Shown one piece after another: positions 1 through 9,468 of a DNA stretch of 38,949 bases. Numbering within the stretch: the first letter of the stretch is position 1; each line of letters opens with the position of its first letter. This DNA comes from Edaphobacter sp. Lineage in GTDB: Bacteria; Acidobacteriota; Terriglobia; Terriglobales; Acidobacteriaceae. The stretch covers positions 1-38,949 of the forward strand of contig JAOAPF010000439.1 in NCBI GenBank assembly GCA_025462755.1, written 5' to 3'. A program made the position numbers and the translations under genes. Under the pieces are notes generated by a model, which searched no databases, had not been told where the DNA came from, and saw only the letters and a program-made list of their open reading frames with translations.

Positions 1-2099
1 AGGAACTCCGGATTGAACGTCCGCTTCACCTCGCCGCGAACCAGCTCCTCCATCTTGTCCATCACCATGTCTTCCTTCTCGCTCTGGAATCCAAGCCCCT
101 GCCGCTTCTGCAGGTGCTTCGCCCCAATGTTCGAAGTCATGATAATGATCGTGTTCTTGTAATCGACTGTGTTGCCCAGGCCGTCCGTCAGCTGCCCATC
201 TTCAAACACCTGCAGCAGCAGATTGAACACATCCGGATGCGCCTTCTCGATCTCATCCAGCAGCACGACGCAGTACGGATTGCGCTTCACCCGCTCCGTA
301 AGCTGACCGCCCTCCTCATAGCCGACATATCCCGGAGGCGAACCAATCAACTTGCTGACCGAGTGCTTCTCCATGAACTCCGACATATCGAACCGGATCA
401 AGGCCTTCTCCGAGCCGAACAGGAACTGCGCCAGCGTCCGCGCCATCTCCGTCTTACCCACGCCCGTAGGCCCAAGGAACAGGAAGCTCCCAATCGGCCG
501 CGCCGGATTCTTCAACCCGGCCCGCGACCGACGAATCGCCCGCGCCAGCGCCGAGATCGCCTTATCCTGCGAGATCACGCGCTTGTGCAGCTCTTCCTCG
601 ACGCGCAACAACCGCTGCGTCTCCTCTTCTTTCAGAGAAGTAATCGGCACACCAGTCCATCTGCTAACCACATCCTCGATGTCCCCGCGCGTCACAATCC
701 CCGCCGAAGAATCATCCAGGTGATACTTGTCCCGCAGCGCCCTTAGGTTCTCCCGCTCCTTGCGCTCCTCATCCGAGTAGAACCGCGCCTTCTCGAACTC
801 ATGATTCGCAATCGCGTTCTCCATCCGGTGCACGATGAACTTGATCCGTTTCTGCACCTCGGTCAACTCCTCGGGCATCGAAGTCTGCCGCAGCTTCACC
901 CGCGCACCCGCCTCATCGATCAGATCGATCGCCTTATCCGGCAGGAACCGATCCGGAATATACCGGCTCGAGTGCGACACCGAAAAAGTAATCGCATCAT
1001 CCGTATAAGAGACAGCATGAAACTTCTCATACTTCTCCTTGATCCCCATGATGATCTTGATCGCGTCTTCCTCATTCGGCGGAGGAACCTTCACCGCCTG
1101 GAATCTGCGCTCGAGCGACCGATCCTTCTCAATCGACTTCCGATACTCCGCAGGAGTCGTTGCGCCAATGCACTGAATCTCGCCGCGGCTCAAAGCCGGC
1201 TTCAAGATATTCGCGGCATCGAGCGAACCTTCCGCCGACCCAGCGCCAACCAGCGTATGCAACTCATCGATGAACACGATGGAGTTCTGATTCTCCATCA
1301 ACTCCTTCATGATCGTCTTCAGCCGCTCTTCAAACTGCCCGCGATACTTCGTGCCGGCCACGATCAACGAAAGATCCAACGCCAGCACTCGCTTGTCAGC
1401 CAGAAAACTCGGCACCTCACCATCCGCAATCTTCTGCGCCAGGCCCTCCACAATCGCCGTCTTACCCACACCCGGCTCGCCGATCAACACAGGATTGTTC
1501 TTCGTCCGGCGGCACAGAATCTGGATCACCCGATCCACCTCCGCATCCCGCCCAACCAGCGGATCAAGCTGCTGGTCCATCGCACTCTGCGTCAGGTCGC
1601 GCGAAAACTCCGCCAGCATACTCTGCTCTCCCCGCTGCGCCTTGCTCCCCTGCGACGACGGCACCTTCTCCTGAGTCGTCCGCTGCAACTCCTCGCGAAT
1701 CGCAGGCAGCCGCAACCCACGCTCCTGCAGAATCTCTGCCGCAAAGCACTTCTCCTCGCGCAGCAGACCCAGCAGCAGATGCTCGGTCCCAATATGTTTA
1801 TGCGAAAGCCGCTCCGCCTCTTCAGCCGCATACGCCAGCACCCGCTTGCACTCGTTCGACAGCGGCAGATCGACTGAAGTCGACACCTTCTCCCGAATCG
1901 TCGTGTGCCCCTCAATCTGCTTGCGTATGGACTCCACCGAAGCATGCGACCGCAAAAAGCGGTTCGTCAGCGCCTTGTCCTCCCGCAACAGACCAAGCAG
2001 CAGATGCTCGGTCTCAATATAAGGCGACCCAAACTGACTAGCCTCATACCGGGCAAAGAAAATTACCCGACGCGCCTTTTCCGTATAGCGTTCGAACAT
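1..2099 (-). CDS. clpC: ATP-dependent Clp protease ATP-binding subunit ClpC (3' end outside window)
   Basis: AAA+ unfoldase that feeds substrates to ClpP in the cytoplasm. The first 699 codons are present; the C-terminus runs off the left edge. Visible in order: two Clp N-terminal repeats (about residues 1-145), first AAA module with Walker A GEPGVGKT near residue 207 and Walker B IVFIDEL near 274, a middle region rich in Glu/Arg with a UVR-like segment (about 400-480), and a second AAA module with GPTGVGKT near 543 and VVLLDEIEK near 611. The ATG at 2099 follows a good ribosome-binding site (GAAGGGGA). The middle domain points to ClpC rather than ClpA or ClpB. Its N-terminus is almost identical to that of the ClpN-DinB fusion at 13997-14968. 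The ClpP-contact loop can be only inferred because the rest is outside the window. Confidence 0.95.
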   Translation of the reverse strand, partial: MFERYTEKARRVIFFARYEASQFGSPYIETEHLLLGLLREDKALTNRFLRSHASVESIRKQIEGHTTIREKVSTSVDLPLSNECKRVLAYAAEEAERLSHKHIGTEHLLLGLLREEKCFAAEILQERGLRLPAIREELQRTTQEKVPSSQGSKAQRGEQSMLAEFSRDLTQSAMDQQLDPLVGRDAEVDRVIQILCRRTKNNPVLIGEPGVGKTAIVEGLAQKIADGEVPSFLADKRVLALDLSLIVAGTKYRGQFEERLKTIMKELMENQNSIVFIDELHTLVGAGSAEGSLDAANILKPALSRGEIQCIGATTPAEYRKSIEKDRSLERRFQAVKVPPPNEEDAIKIIMGIKEKYEKFHAVSYTDDAITFSVSHSSRYIPDRFLPDKAIDLIDEAGARVKLRQTSMPEELTEVQKRIKFIVHRMENAIANHEFEKARFYSDEERKERENLRALRDKYHLDDSSAGIVTRGDIEDVVSRWTGVPITSLKEEETQRLLRVEEELHKRVISQDKAISALARAIRRSRAGLKNPARPIGSFLFLGPTGVGKTEMARTLAQFLFGSEKALIRFDMSEFMEKHSVSKLIGSPPGYVGYEEGGQLTERVKRNPYCVVLLDEIEKAHPDVFNLLLQVFEDGQLTDGLGNTVDYKNTIIIMTSNIGAKHLQKRQGLGFQSEKEDMVMDKMEELVRGEVKRTFNPEF

Positions 2100-2232
2100 G
2101 GTATCCCCTTCAAGCCGGCCACTATCCGGCCCGAAGGCCACATAGCGCCATTGGTCCCAACAACCGTCCCCTTGTATCTCCACTTTCAGGGACTAACCAG
2201 GCAACTTCAACCTGCAAAGCACCCATTCCACT

Positions 2233-2245
2233 ACTACAGTGTAGT
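2233..2245. promoter_or_regulatory. perfect palindrome upstream of clpC, candidate operator
   Basis: ACTACA-G-TGTAGT, a perfect 13-base palindrome about 134 bases upstream of the clpC start. The TACA/TGTA core resembles operators of BlaI/MecI/CopY-type repressors, though those normally have two bases between the halves. The link to such a regulator is inference; no regulator gene is nearby. Confidence 0.35.
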
Positions 2246-2305
2246 CGTGCATCCCAAATTATCGAAATCCCTCAAAAGTTATGCCCTAACTTAGCACTCT
2301 TTTAG

Positions 2306-2343
2306 ATGCACCTTGTGCAAAACCAGCACCAAACTAGGTGCAT
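2306..2343. repeat. inverted repeat in the clpC upstream region
   Basis: ATGCACCT (2306-2313) and AGGTGCAT (2336-2343) are perfect inverted copies separated by 22 bases. They lie in the 337-base gap between clpC and lolD, which contains no credible gene. The element could be a regulatory site for clpC or part of the end of the lolD transcript. Confidence 0.35.
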
Positions 2344-2436
2344 TCCTATGCCTTGCAACATCCCTACTCGAAGCCAAACTCAACAAAATGTTTGATTTGA
2401 AATTAACCTCTCAAGGTTGTCAGGTCTATTTGACGT

Positions 2437-3219
2437 TTATCCCAGCGTTCTGGCATCTTCCAGCCTTCCGTCCCGCAGCCGCAAAACCCGGTCACACCGC
2501 TGGGCAAACTCCAGATTGTGCGTCACCAGCACACTCGTCAGCCCATGCGCCTCGTGCAGTCGTTGAATTAACCCGAACACCGTCTCCGCCGTCTTCCCAT
2601 CCAGATCGCCCGTAGGTTCATCGGCCAGCAGAATCTTCGGATTCGTCACCAGCGCCCGCGCCAGGCTCACCCTCTGCTGCTCGCCTCCGCTCAACTCGCC
2701 CGAGCGATGCGAAACCCGGTCTGCCAGCCCCACCTCTCCCAGCCAGACCCGCGCCTTATCGAGCGCAACACCCCGCCTCATGCCTCGCGCCAGCAGCGGC
2801 ATGGCAACATTCTCCACCGCGGAAAACTCCGGCAGCAGATAGTGGAACTGCCACACATAGCCCACATCCCGATTGCGAAACTCCGCCGCCTGCCTCGGCG
2901 TAAGAGAGCTCAGCCTGGTCTCCCCGCACCAAACCTCCCCCGCCGTCGGCGTATCCAGCGCAGCCAGCAGATGCAGCAGGGAACTCTTCCCCGCGCCGCT
3001 CTCCCCCACAATCGCAACCATCTCGCCCGCATGCACCTTCAAATCCAGCCCGCGAAACAGCTCCAGCGCCGGCCGCGCCGAACCCCCACCCTCGGAAACC
3101 GCCGCATAGATCTTCGTCAACCCCACCGCCCGCATCACCACCGTCCGCTCCCGCACCCCCGGCAGAGGCTCCAGCGAACCCTCATTCTCAAACCGCACAT
3201 CCCCCTCGCTCGGAGCCAT
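2437..3219 (-). CDS. lolD: LolD-type ABC transporter ATP-binding protein
   Basis: ATPase of a lipoprotein-release (LolCDE) or MacB-like exporter; 260 residues. Walker A GESGAGKSS, Q-loop region YVWQFHYLL, signature LSGGEQQR, Walker B ILLADEPTG and H-loop LVTHN are all present. An ATG at 3219 overlaps the stop codon of the upstream AhpD-like gene by one base (TGATG), indicating translational coupling; a TTG one codon earlier is possible but less likely. Together with lolE at 3676-5085 it forms a transporter pair. Only one permease gene is present, which suggests a LolE-type homodimer (LolF-like) or a partner elsewhere. Confidence 0.88.
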   Translation of the reverse strand: MAPSEGDVRFENEGSLEPLPGVRERTVVMRAVGLTKIYAAVSEGGGSARPALELFRGLDLKVHAGEMVAIVGESGAGKSSLLHLLAALDTPTAGEVWCGETRLSSLTPRQAAEFRNRDVGYVWQFHYLLPEFSAVENVAMPLLARGMRRGVALDKARVWLGEVGLADRVSHRSGELSGGEQQRVSLARALVTNPKILLADEPTGDLDGKTAETVFGLIQRLHEAHGLTSVLVTHNLEFAQRCDRVLRLRDGRLEDARTLG

Positions 3220-3683
3220 CAACCGTTCACCTCATTCCCACGCGCCGAATGCGCCCCCAGCGCAATCGCAATCCGGTTCCACGCGTTAATCGTAGAAATC
3301 GCCAGCGTAAGATTCACCGTCTCCACATCCGTGAACTCCGCCCTCACCGCCTCATACAACACATCCGGAGCATGCCCCTCCTGAATATTCGTCACCGCCT
3401 CCGTCCACGCCAGCGCCGCTCGCTCCCGCTTCGTATAAACCTCCAAGCCGCGCCAATCCGCCACACACGCGATCCGCGCCTCTGTCTCTTTAATCTTCCG
3501 CAACTCCGCCGTGTGCACATGAATGCAATACTCACACCCATTCATCAACGAAGCCCTGAGCCGGACCAACCCCAGCAGCAACGCCTCCAGCCCGGTCTCG
3601 GTATTCAGGTAATGTTCTAGCGCCGACATCTTCGCCAAACCCTCCGGCGCCAACTGCCCATACTTCAATCTCCGTTCACTCAT
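3219..3683 (-). CDS. carboxymuconolactone decarboxylase family protein, AhpD-like
   Basis: Small alpha-helical protein of 154 residues with the AhpD-type redox motif CEYCIHVHT (CxxC plus His), which in that family gives alkylhydroperoxidase or thiol-redox activity. It lacks a signal peptide, so it should be cytoplasmic. The start ATG at 3683 lies inside the end of lolE (8-base overlap) and its stop overlaps the lolD start, so it is embedded in the transporter operon. An upstream in-frame start would give an Arg/Cys-rich extension that is only antisense-like sequence, so it was not chosen. The substrate is unknown. Confidence 0.85.
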   Translation of the reverse strand: MSERRLKYGQLAPEGLAKMSALEHYLNTETGLEALLLGLVRLRASLMNGCEYCIHVHTAELRKIKETEARIACVADWRGLEVYTKRERAALAWTEAVTNIQEGHAPDVLYEAVRAEFTDVETVNLTLAISTINAWNRIAIALGAHSARGNEVNG

Positions 3684-5085
3684 ACCGCAAAGCCTCCGCC
3701 GGCAGCACCTTCGCCGCACTCCCACTCGGATAAAGCGTAGCTACCAAACTAACTCCCAACGAAACCACCGCCACAATCACCCCATGCCAAAGCTGCGGCG
3801 CAAACGGCAGATGATCGATTGAATAGACCTCCGCATTCAGCGGGAACGGATAATGCCCCCCCACCCAGCTCAACCCATATCCAAGAATGAGCCCCAGCAC
3901 CGTCCCAATCACACTGATCAAGAAACCCTGCAGCAGAAATATCCTCCGCACTTGGCTCCCCGTCACCCCAAAGCTCATCAACACCGCAATATCCCGCGTC
4001 TTCTCCATCACCATCATGGTCAGGGCAATCAAAATATTCAACGCCGCCACACAGACAATCAGCGCCAGCACAATGAACGTGACAATCTGCTCCAGCTTGA
4101 GCGCGCGAAACAGCTCGCGGTTTTGCTCCATCCAGTTCGTCGCCTGAAACCCCTTGCCCGCCGCGGCTTCAATCTCCCGCCCCACGCGGTCCGCATGATA
4201 AAGATCATCCACCTTGAAGCTGATCACCGAGATCAAATCCGGCTCCGAGAACAACTTCTGCGCATCCTTCAACCGCACAAACGCATAGCTCGAGTCATAC
4301 TGATAAAACCCCGACTTGAAGATCCCCACCACCTGGAACCGCTGATACCGCGGCACCAACCCCAGCGGCGTCAACTCCCCCTGCGGACTCGTAACCAGCA
4401 CTCCATCTCCAACCTTCACCCCAATCGTCTCGGCCAAATCCTTCCCGATCACAATCGGAGGAACAGCCTGCGCCGCGGAGCCCGCCCCAGAACCGGGTGC
4501 CCCATCGGCGCCTGCGGCAGAACCTTCGCGCGGTTTCATCGCGCTAAGGTGGGGTTTCTCCCTTCCCAACCCAGACACTTCGGATGCCCCATTCTTCGCA
4601 GTCTCACCGCGAAGGGTGGGATGTAAGCCGTTCGGCGAGGGCGGTGAAGAAGCAGCCTCAGGCTCCAACGCCGCCGCCGAGCCCTCCCGCACGCTCTGCA
4701 ACAGATCCCCCACCGTCATCTCATCCGCCGGAATCACACCCTTGATCAATCCACCGCCACTCCGCGCCCCATGCGAGATCAGCACCTGCCCATACAGCCC
4801 CGGAGCCGCCGCCACCACATGCGGCAGCTTTCGCAACCGCTCCAGCAGAGGCCGCCAATCCCGTATCCCATCTCCCGCCACCCGCATCAGGTCCACATGC
4901 GAGGTCGACCCCACCAGCCGCTCCTGCAAATCCCTTCGCATCCCATTCGTAATTGCCAGCGCAATAATCAGCGAAGCAACCCCAGCCGCCACCCCAATTA
5001 CGGAGATCGCCGTAATCACCCCCACCACAGCCTGCCGCCGCTTCGCCCGCAGATAACGCGCCGCAATAAAAAGTTCAAATCGCAT
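3676..5085 (-). CDS. lolE: LolC/LolE-family lipoprotein-releasing permease with a repeat-derived insert
   Basis: Inner-membrane FtsX/MacB-type permease of 469 residues. It begins MRFELFIAARYLRAKR, the hallmark LolC/E N-terminus, followed by a first membrane helix, a large periplasmic domain, and three C-terminal helices (ILIALTMMVMEKTRDIA motif near the second). Start ATG at 5085 was chosen for this hallmark; the frame stays open upstream but reads through another gene. Family members are usually about 410 residues. The surplus is a Pro/Ala/Gly/Ser-rich stretch (about residues 138-207) in the periplasmic domain, coded by DNA containing two copies of a dispersed palindromic repeat (4491-4556 and 4581-4629). 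The reading frame is intact, so the protein is probably made. Confidence 0.88.
   Translation of the reverse strand: MRFELFIAARYLRAKRRQAVVGVITAISVIGVAAGVASLIIALAITNGMRRDLQERLVGSTSHVDLMRVAGDGIRDWRPLLERLRKLPHVVAAAPGLYGQVLISHGARSGGGLIKGVIPADEMTVGDLLQSVREGSAAALEPEAASSPPSPNGLHPTLRGETAKNGASEVSGLGREKPHLSAMKPREGSAAGADGAPGSGAGSAAQAVPPIVIGKDLAETIGVKVGDGVLVTSPQGELTPLGLVPRYQRFQVVGIFKSGFYQYDSSYAFVRLKDAQKLFSEPDLISVISFKVDDLYHADRVGREIEAAAGKGFQATNWMEQNRELFRALKLEQIVTFIVLALIVCVAALNILIALTMMVMEKTRDIAVLMSFGVTGSQVRRIFLLQGFLISVIGTVLGLILGYGLSWVGGHYPFPLNAEVYSIDHLPFAPQLWHGVIVAVVSLGVSLVATLYPSGSAAKVLPAEALRYE
4491..4556. repeat. dispersed palindromic repeat, family A, copy 1 (inside lolE)
   Basis: Starts AACCGGGTGCCCCAT and ends TCATCGCGCTAAGGTGGGGT. 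The same ends occur at 20102-20160. GCCCCA and TGGGGT-like ends form the stem. The copy contains extra sequence in the middle relative to the 20102 copy. It lies in frame in lolE, residues about 177-199. Confidence 0.7.
4581..4629. repeat. dispersed palindromic repeat, family A, copy 2 (inside lolE)
   Basis: Contains GATGCCCCATTCTTCGCAG and TCTCACCGCGAAGGGTGGGAT, matching the core of the copies at 4491 and 20102 (CCAT-CTTTCGCAGTCTCATCGCG). It codes residues about 153-169 of the lolE product. Confidence 0.7.
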
Positions 5086-5234
5086 CGAACCCCAGCTTAC
5101 TATCCCACCAGCACCTGCATGCCCCGAGCAGAGCGAGGCCCCATTCAATCCCACGACGCAAACCGGTGTACACGCCACGAAGCGGCCGCTCCACGCGCAG
5201 TGGGCCCGTCCGGCAGGACAAGTGGCAGAAAAAC

Positions 5235-5888
5235 CTACTGCACCGTCACCCTCGGCAGATTCCAATGCTGCCAGGCCGCCACCATCCGCAACACAAAACA
5301 AGCCCCGGCGCCCAGACTCATCGCCACCGCGCGCTGCATCCTCAGCCTCAACCCAACCACCACCACAATCGCTCCAGCCAGCGCCGCCGCCGCGTACACA
5401 TCCGAGTGCAACACCCCCGGAACCTGCGCCAGCAGCACATCGCGCACCGTCCCGCCACCCGCACCCGTCACCGCACCCATCATGATCGCCAGCAACGGAG
5501 TAATCCCATACTCCAGCGCCTTCCCCACACCTGCCACCGCAAACAACGCCAGCCCCGCAGCATCCAGCGTAATCATCAAATGCACCGGCACCCGCTGAAA
5601 CAGCGGATGAAAAAAGAAAACCGCGCCGCCACCAGCAAACGCCGTCGCCCCATAACGCCAATCTCGAATGCTATTCGGCGGAATCGCCCCAATCAGCAGA
5701 TCGCGAATCGTCCCACCACCCAGGGCCGTCACAAACGACAGCACCAGCAGCCCAAACACATCCAACCCCGCATCAATCCCAGCCAGCGCCCCTTCCACTG
5801 CAAACACAAACGTCCCGATCAGGTCGACCACCAGCAGCAGGCGGTCCTGGCTGAACTTCGGAAAACGCCCCGTCAGCCACCCCGTCAT
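5235..5888 (-). CDS. TRIC-type cation channel / UPF0126 (YicG-like) membrane protein
   Basis: Integral membrane protein of 217 residues with about seven helices and the family's internal duplication: GGGTIRDLLIG in the first half and GGGTVRDVLLA in the second. Prokaryotic members are homologous to trimeric intracellular cation channels; the YicG/UPF0126 designation fits length and motifs. The ATG at 5888 overlaps the TAA of the upstream propeller gene by one base (TAATG), implying coupled translation. A 149-base gap separates it from lolE downstream, with no gene in it. Confidence 0.87.
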   Translation of the reverse strand: MTGWLTGRFPKFSQDRLLLVVDLIGTFVFAVEGALAGIDAGLDVFGLLVLSFVTALGGGTIRDLLIGAIPPNSIRDWRYGATAFAGGGAVFFFHPLFQRVPVHLMITLDAAGLALFAVAGVGKALEYGITPLLAIMMGAVTGAGGGTVRDVLLAQVPGVLHSDVYAAAALAGAIVVVVGLRLRMQRAVAMSLGAGACFVLRMVAAWQHWNLPRVTVQ

Positions 5889-8143
5889 TACCGAACCACT
5901 GCCTTGACCGCGACCACATTTTCATACCGGTCATACACCCTTACCGCCAGCACATGCTCCTTCGCATCCGCCAATGGCGAGGTCGCAAGAGGCACCGTCA
6001 CCGTAAAGTCATACCGCTCCGTCAGCGAGTCCGAAACCTTTCCCACCGGCTCCAGATACTGCCACGGGCCCGCATCCACGGAATACTCCGCATGCGCAAT
6101 CGGCGAAGCAGCATCCCGAGCCTCGAGCGTGGCATGAATCATCGGACGAGTTGCGGGCGGAGTCCCCGCAATCATCGTCGCCGTCAGCGTTCCGGGCACC
6201 GGCGGAGTCGTATCCACCACAAACACCTCACTCACACGCTCTCCAGTCAACGCCTCCGCATCCGTATGCACCGGAGCATCGCTGGCCACCACCTTCACCG
6301 CATAGCTCCCATCAGGCAGCAACGCTGAATCGAAGCTATACACCTTTTCCGTGATCTTCTCCTTCAACAACCGCCAGTTCGCCTCTCCCACTCCGCGATA
6401 CCAGACCGCAAACATCAGATCGTCGCCATTGTCGTCATGCGACATCCAACGCACGGTCACGCCGGTCTTATCCTTCTGCGCCATCAGCGGGGCAGCATTC
6501 GCATCCGGCGAAAAGCTCACCACCGGCGGCGCTCCGGCGACCGGAGGAAAGGCCACCGGCACCGTCGTCGTAGCCGATGCAACCGGAGGAGCCGTCACCC
6601 GCGCCCCCGGCGGCACCACCACCTCATCCACCACCGGAGCCACATTCTTCTGCAGATAATTCAACGCCACGGAATCGACCGTTCCCCCACTCCGCAACTC
6701 AGCCTTCCACTGCACAAACCGTCCCGCCGGCGCCGCAAATCCACCGTCCGACCCAACCTTGCCCCACTCACTCCACCCCATCAGCGGACTCTCCACATTC
6801 CCGCTCCGCACAAACAAATCGAAGCCCGCCGCCGCTCCAGCCCTGACCTCAGCCCGGCCCCACTGCGCGAAGCCCTGCGCGTCGAAGACCTCGCTCGTAT
6901 ACGTCGCTGTAGTCGCAACCGTATCGCCCAGCCGAAACACCTTCCCGCTATTGCTCGTCGCCACCAGCAACCCATCCTTCACCGGAGCAAACGCCATCCC
7001 CTGCGAAGCCTCGAGGTGCGCAACATCGGTAAACCGGCCAGTACCGCCCGCGTCCACCCGCCCCGTCTCTATTTTGTAGACCCGCCCCCGATTCCCCGTC
7101 GCCGCCAGCAGACTCCCATTCCGCACCGCCAGCGCATACACCACATCATCCTTCAGCGTCAGCAGCTTCTGCGGAGACCCATCCACCGTAATCCGGTAAA
7201 TCTCCGACCCATCCGGCACCAGCGTATTCGCTCCCGCCGCCGTCGAAGACCCCGGCTGTACAAACGTAATCGAAACCCCCACACTCCCCGACACCGGCAG
7301 CGGCGGCAGCGCCGTACGTCCCTTCGTCCCCACCCCCGCGGCATACACATTTCCCGCCGCATCCATCGCCAGCGAAGTAATCTCCCGCCGCCCCGCCGCA
7401 TAAACCGCAAACGGCTTCGCGCCGGCAATCCACGGAGCAAATTTATAGATCACCCCAGACCCATCCGACCCCGCCCACAGCGTCCCATCGGACGCCAGCA
7501 GCAAACACCGGATATGCTGATCGGCAGTCTTGAACAAGACCTCCGCCTTCCCCCCACCCGCAGGCACGCGATACACCACTGCTGGTGCCCCAGCCGCCAC
7601 ATAAACCTCGCCACCCTTACCCACCGCAAGGTCCCAAAGATACTTCGGCTTCTCTTCCGTAGTCGCCGGATCAAACACGACCACCGGAGCCGCAGTACCT
7701 CCGCCAGAAGCCGGCACCCGATACACCTTCCCATCCGGCGAAGTCGCAACCACCAAGCTCCCATCCGCCGTCAGACGCACAGCCTGCGCTGCCAACTCCT
7801 TCCCCGCAAACATCTGCGAGTTCTTCCCATCCGGCGCAACCTTCATCACTACCGCAGACCCCGAAGCCGCCCCGCCAAGCCCCAGATAGCCATTCCCCGC
7901 GGCATCGCTAGCCATCGACCACACATAGCTCCTGCCCGTCGTATACACCAGCGAACTCGCCGGCCCCGGCTCCAGCCGCCCATCGCTGCGAATCGCAATC
8001 CCTTCGGCCGAGCCCTTCTCCATCTCGTCGTACCGACCCACGCTCCACAGCTTCGTGCCCTGCGCGTTCGCCAACCCCGGCAGCAGAAAAATCCCCGCCA
8101 CCCACACCGCCATCATCAACATTCGTCGCATCATTCTGATCAT
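5888..8143 (-). CDS. secreted beta-propeller repeat protein with C-terminal Ig-like region
   Basis: Exported protein of about 751 residues. The signal peptide ends near LANAQG. The mature part carries blade-like repeats of the type 'DGSLVVATSPDGKVYRV', 'GGEVYVAAGAPAVVYRV' and 'GTLWAGSDGSGVIYKF' (about residues 60-420), like NHL/SMP-30-type propellers. A linker and a region resembling fibronectin/Ig-like modules follow (about 520-751; 'DGSYAVKVVASDAP'). ATG 8143 is preferred over the TTG at 8164 because it starts directly at the Arg/Met-rich signal peptide. The function is unknown; a surface or periplasmic binding role is inferred. It is translationally coupled to the TRIC-like gene. Confidence 0.8.
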   Translation of the reverse strand: MIRMMRRMLMMAVWVAGIFLLPGLANAQGTKLWSVGRYDEMEKGSAEGIAIRSDGRLEPGPASSLVYTTGRSYVWSMASDAAGNGYLGLGGAASGSAVVMKVAPDGKNSQMFAGKELAAQAVRLTADGSLVVATSPDGKVYRVPASGGGTAAPVVVFDPATTEEKPKYLWDLAVGKGGEVYVAAGAPAVVYRVPAGGGKAEVLFKTADQHIRCLLLASDGTLWAGSDGSGVIYKFAPWIAGAKPFAVYAAGRREITSLAMDAAGNVYAAGVGTKGRTALPPLPVSGSVGVSITFVQPGSSTAAGANTLVPDGSEIYRITVDGSPQKLLTLKDDVVYALAVRNGSLLAATGNRGRVYKIETGRVDAGGTGRFTDVAHLEASQGMAFAPVKDGLLVATSNSGKVFRLGDTVATTATYTSEVFDAQGFAQWGRAEVRAGAAAGFDLFVRSGNVESPLMGWSEWGKVGSDGGFAAPAGRFVQWKAELRSGGTVDSVALNYLQKNVAPVVDEVVVPPGARVTAPPVASATTTVPVAFPPVAGAPPVVSFSPDANAAPLMAQKDKTGVTVRWMSHDDNGDDLMFAVWYRGVGEANWRLLKEKITEKVYSFDSALLPDGSYAVKVVASDAPVHTDAEALTGERVSEVFVVDTTPPVPGTLTATMIAGTPPATRPMIHATLEARDAASPIAHAEYSVDAGPWQYLEPVGKVSDSLTERYDFTVTVPLATSPLADAKEHVLAVRVYDRYENVVAVKAVVR

Positions 8144-8238
8144 GAGTCTATCTGCCGCAAACAAAAAGGGCGAGAGCCCGAGCCCTCACCCCCATTCGCG
8201 TTTCTTGATCCATACAATTCGTCAAATCCGTCGTCGCC

Positions 8239-9246
8239 CTAATTCGTCAGAACCGCCCGATACCGCACCTGGCTCTTCTTTACCTTAGCCACCGCATCAT
8301 TCGCCTTGGCCATCGGAAACCGCTCCGTAACCGCCTTCACCCCATGCCGCGCCGCCACATCCAGCATCTCGAACAAATCCCGCGGACTCCCGGTATTGCT
8401 CCCCGACACCGCCTTCTGCCCGCTGATCAGCGACATCGCCTGCAACTGCATCGGCGAAGGCGCCGCCCCCACAACACACAGCGTCCCCTTAGGCCGCAGC
8501 GCCGCCACATAGCCCTGCCAGTCCTGGTCCGCGCTCACCGTCGACAGCAGCAGATCGAACGAACCCGCCACCTTCTTCAGCGCCCCCGTGTCCCGCGTAT
8601 TCACAAAATTGTGTGCTCCCAGCTTGTTCGCCTCTGCTTCCTTTTCCTTCGAAGTCGAGAAAGCGGTAACCTCAGCGCCAAACGCCTTCGCAAACTGAAT
8701 CCCCAGATGCCCGAGCCCGCCAATGCCAATTACCCCCACGCGCGACGATGGCCTTACCCCATGGTTCCGAATGGGGCTATATACCGTGATCCCCGCGCAC
8801 ATCAGCGGAGCTGCGTTTTCGCTCTCCAGCGCCTGCGGTATCGGTATCGCAAACTTTGAAGTCACCCGAACCTTCTCAGCAAACCCGCCATTCCGTCCCA
8901 CGCACGTAGGCTGTGCCTTCGCGCAAAGATGTTCGTCCCCCTGCCTGCACCATTCGCAGATCCCGCAGCTGTCCGCCTGCCAGCCCACCCCCACTCGCTC
9001 ACCGATCGTCCGGTCCTTCACGCCAGAGCCCACTGCCACAACCGTCCCCACAATCTCATGACCCGGTATAAACGGATACTTGCTGATCCCCCAGTCGTTA
9101 TCGATCAGGTGAATATCGCTATGGCAAATACCGCAATGCGAAATCTTGATCTCGACCTCATTGGAGCCCAGGGCGCCGGGGTCATATTTGTACGGGAGTA
9201 ACTGTGCACCAGCCGCATGCACACCAAGACCATGTATTTCACTCAT
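8239..9246 (-). CDS. NAD(P)-dependent zinc alcohol dehydrogenase (YahK/CAD-like)
   Basis: Cytosolic medium-chain dehydrogenase of 335 residues. Catalytic zinc ligands lie in CGICHSD and the GHE motif (PGHEIVG), and the structural-zinc lobe is CGICEWCRQGDEHLC. The Rossmann motif is GIGGLGHLG. The pattern fits the cinnamyl-alcohol/YahK broad aldehyde reductase branch, which is usually NADPH-dependent. ATG at 9246 is preferred to the more upstream ATG at 9273; AAGGGA lies upstream of it. No coupled neighbour is present. Confidence 0.92.
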   Translation of the reverse strand: MSEIHGLGVHAAGAQLLPYKYDPGALGSNEVEIKISHCGICHSDIHLIDNDWGISKYPFIPGHEIVGTVVAVGSGVKDRTIGERVGVGWQADSCGICEWCRQGDEHLCAKAQPTCVGRNGGFAEKVRVTSKFAIPIPQALESENAAPLMCAGITVYSPIRNHGVRPSSRVGVIGIGGLGHLGIQFAKAFGAEVTAFSTSKEKEAEANKLGAHNFVNTRDTGALKKVAGSFDLLLSTVSADQDWQGYVAALRPKGTLCVVGAAPSPMQLQAMSLISGQKAVSGSNTGSPRDLFEMLDVAARHGVKAVTERFPMAKANDAVAKVKKSQVRYRAVLTN

Positions 9247-9449
9247 TAGAATCTGTCCCTTTAGTGCGGGCATATCGCCGCGCTCACCCCTCTGATGCTA
9301 CAACACCCCAAAGAGAAAAAGATCACACTCCAGAGAATCGCAACTCCGCGACAGAAGCTGCGAAAAAAGTCTTTCCTGGCCACGCATCTTTACACGCAAG
9401 GAAAGTCTCTACAGGCTAGGAAAAGTCTTTGTTGTTGCTTTTGGATTAG

Positions 9450-9468
9450 CGCAGGCTTTAGCCCTGCG
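9450..9468. repeat. small stem-loop in the adh - S55 intergenic region
   Basis: CGCAGG-CTTTAGC-CCTGCG, a 6-base stem with a 7-base loop. The 350-base gap around it (9247-9596) holds no gene. It contains several copies of short words such as AAAGTCTTT and AGGAAAGTCT, and a GTTGTTGC tail shared with the family-R repeats. It resembles decayed interspersed-repeat DNA. Confidence 0.4.

Noticed and set aside
2291..2299. TTAGCACTC, half of a CIRCE (HrcA) element upstream of clpC
   Set aside because: The second half GAGTGCTAA is absent at the required nine-base spacing, so it is not a CIRCE site.
6437..8242. Open frame of about 600 codons on the plus strand
   Set aside because: It is Arg/His/Pro-rich antisense sequence of the beta-propeller gene, which has a signal peptide, blade repeats and a coupled neighbour.
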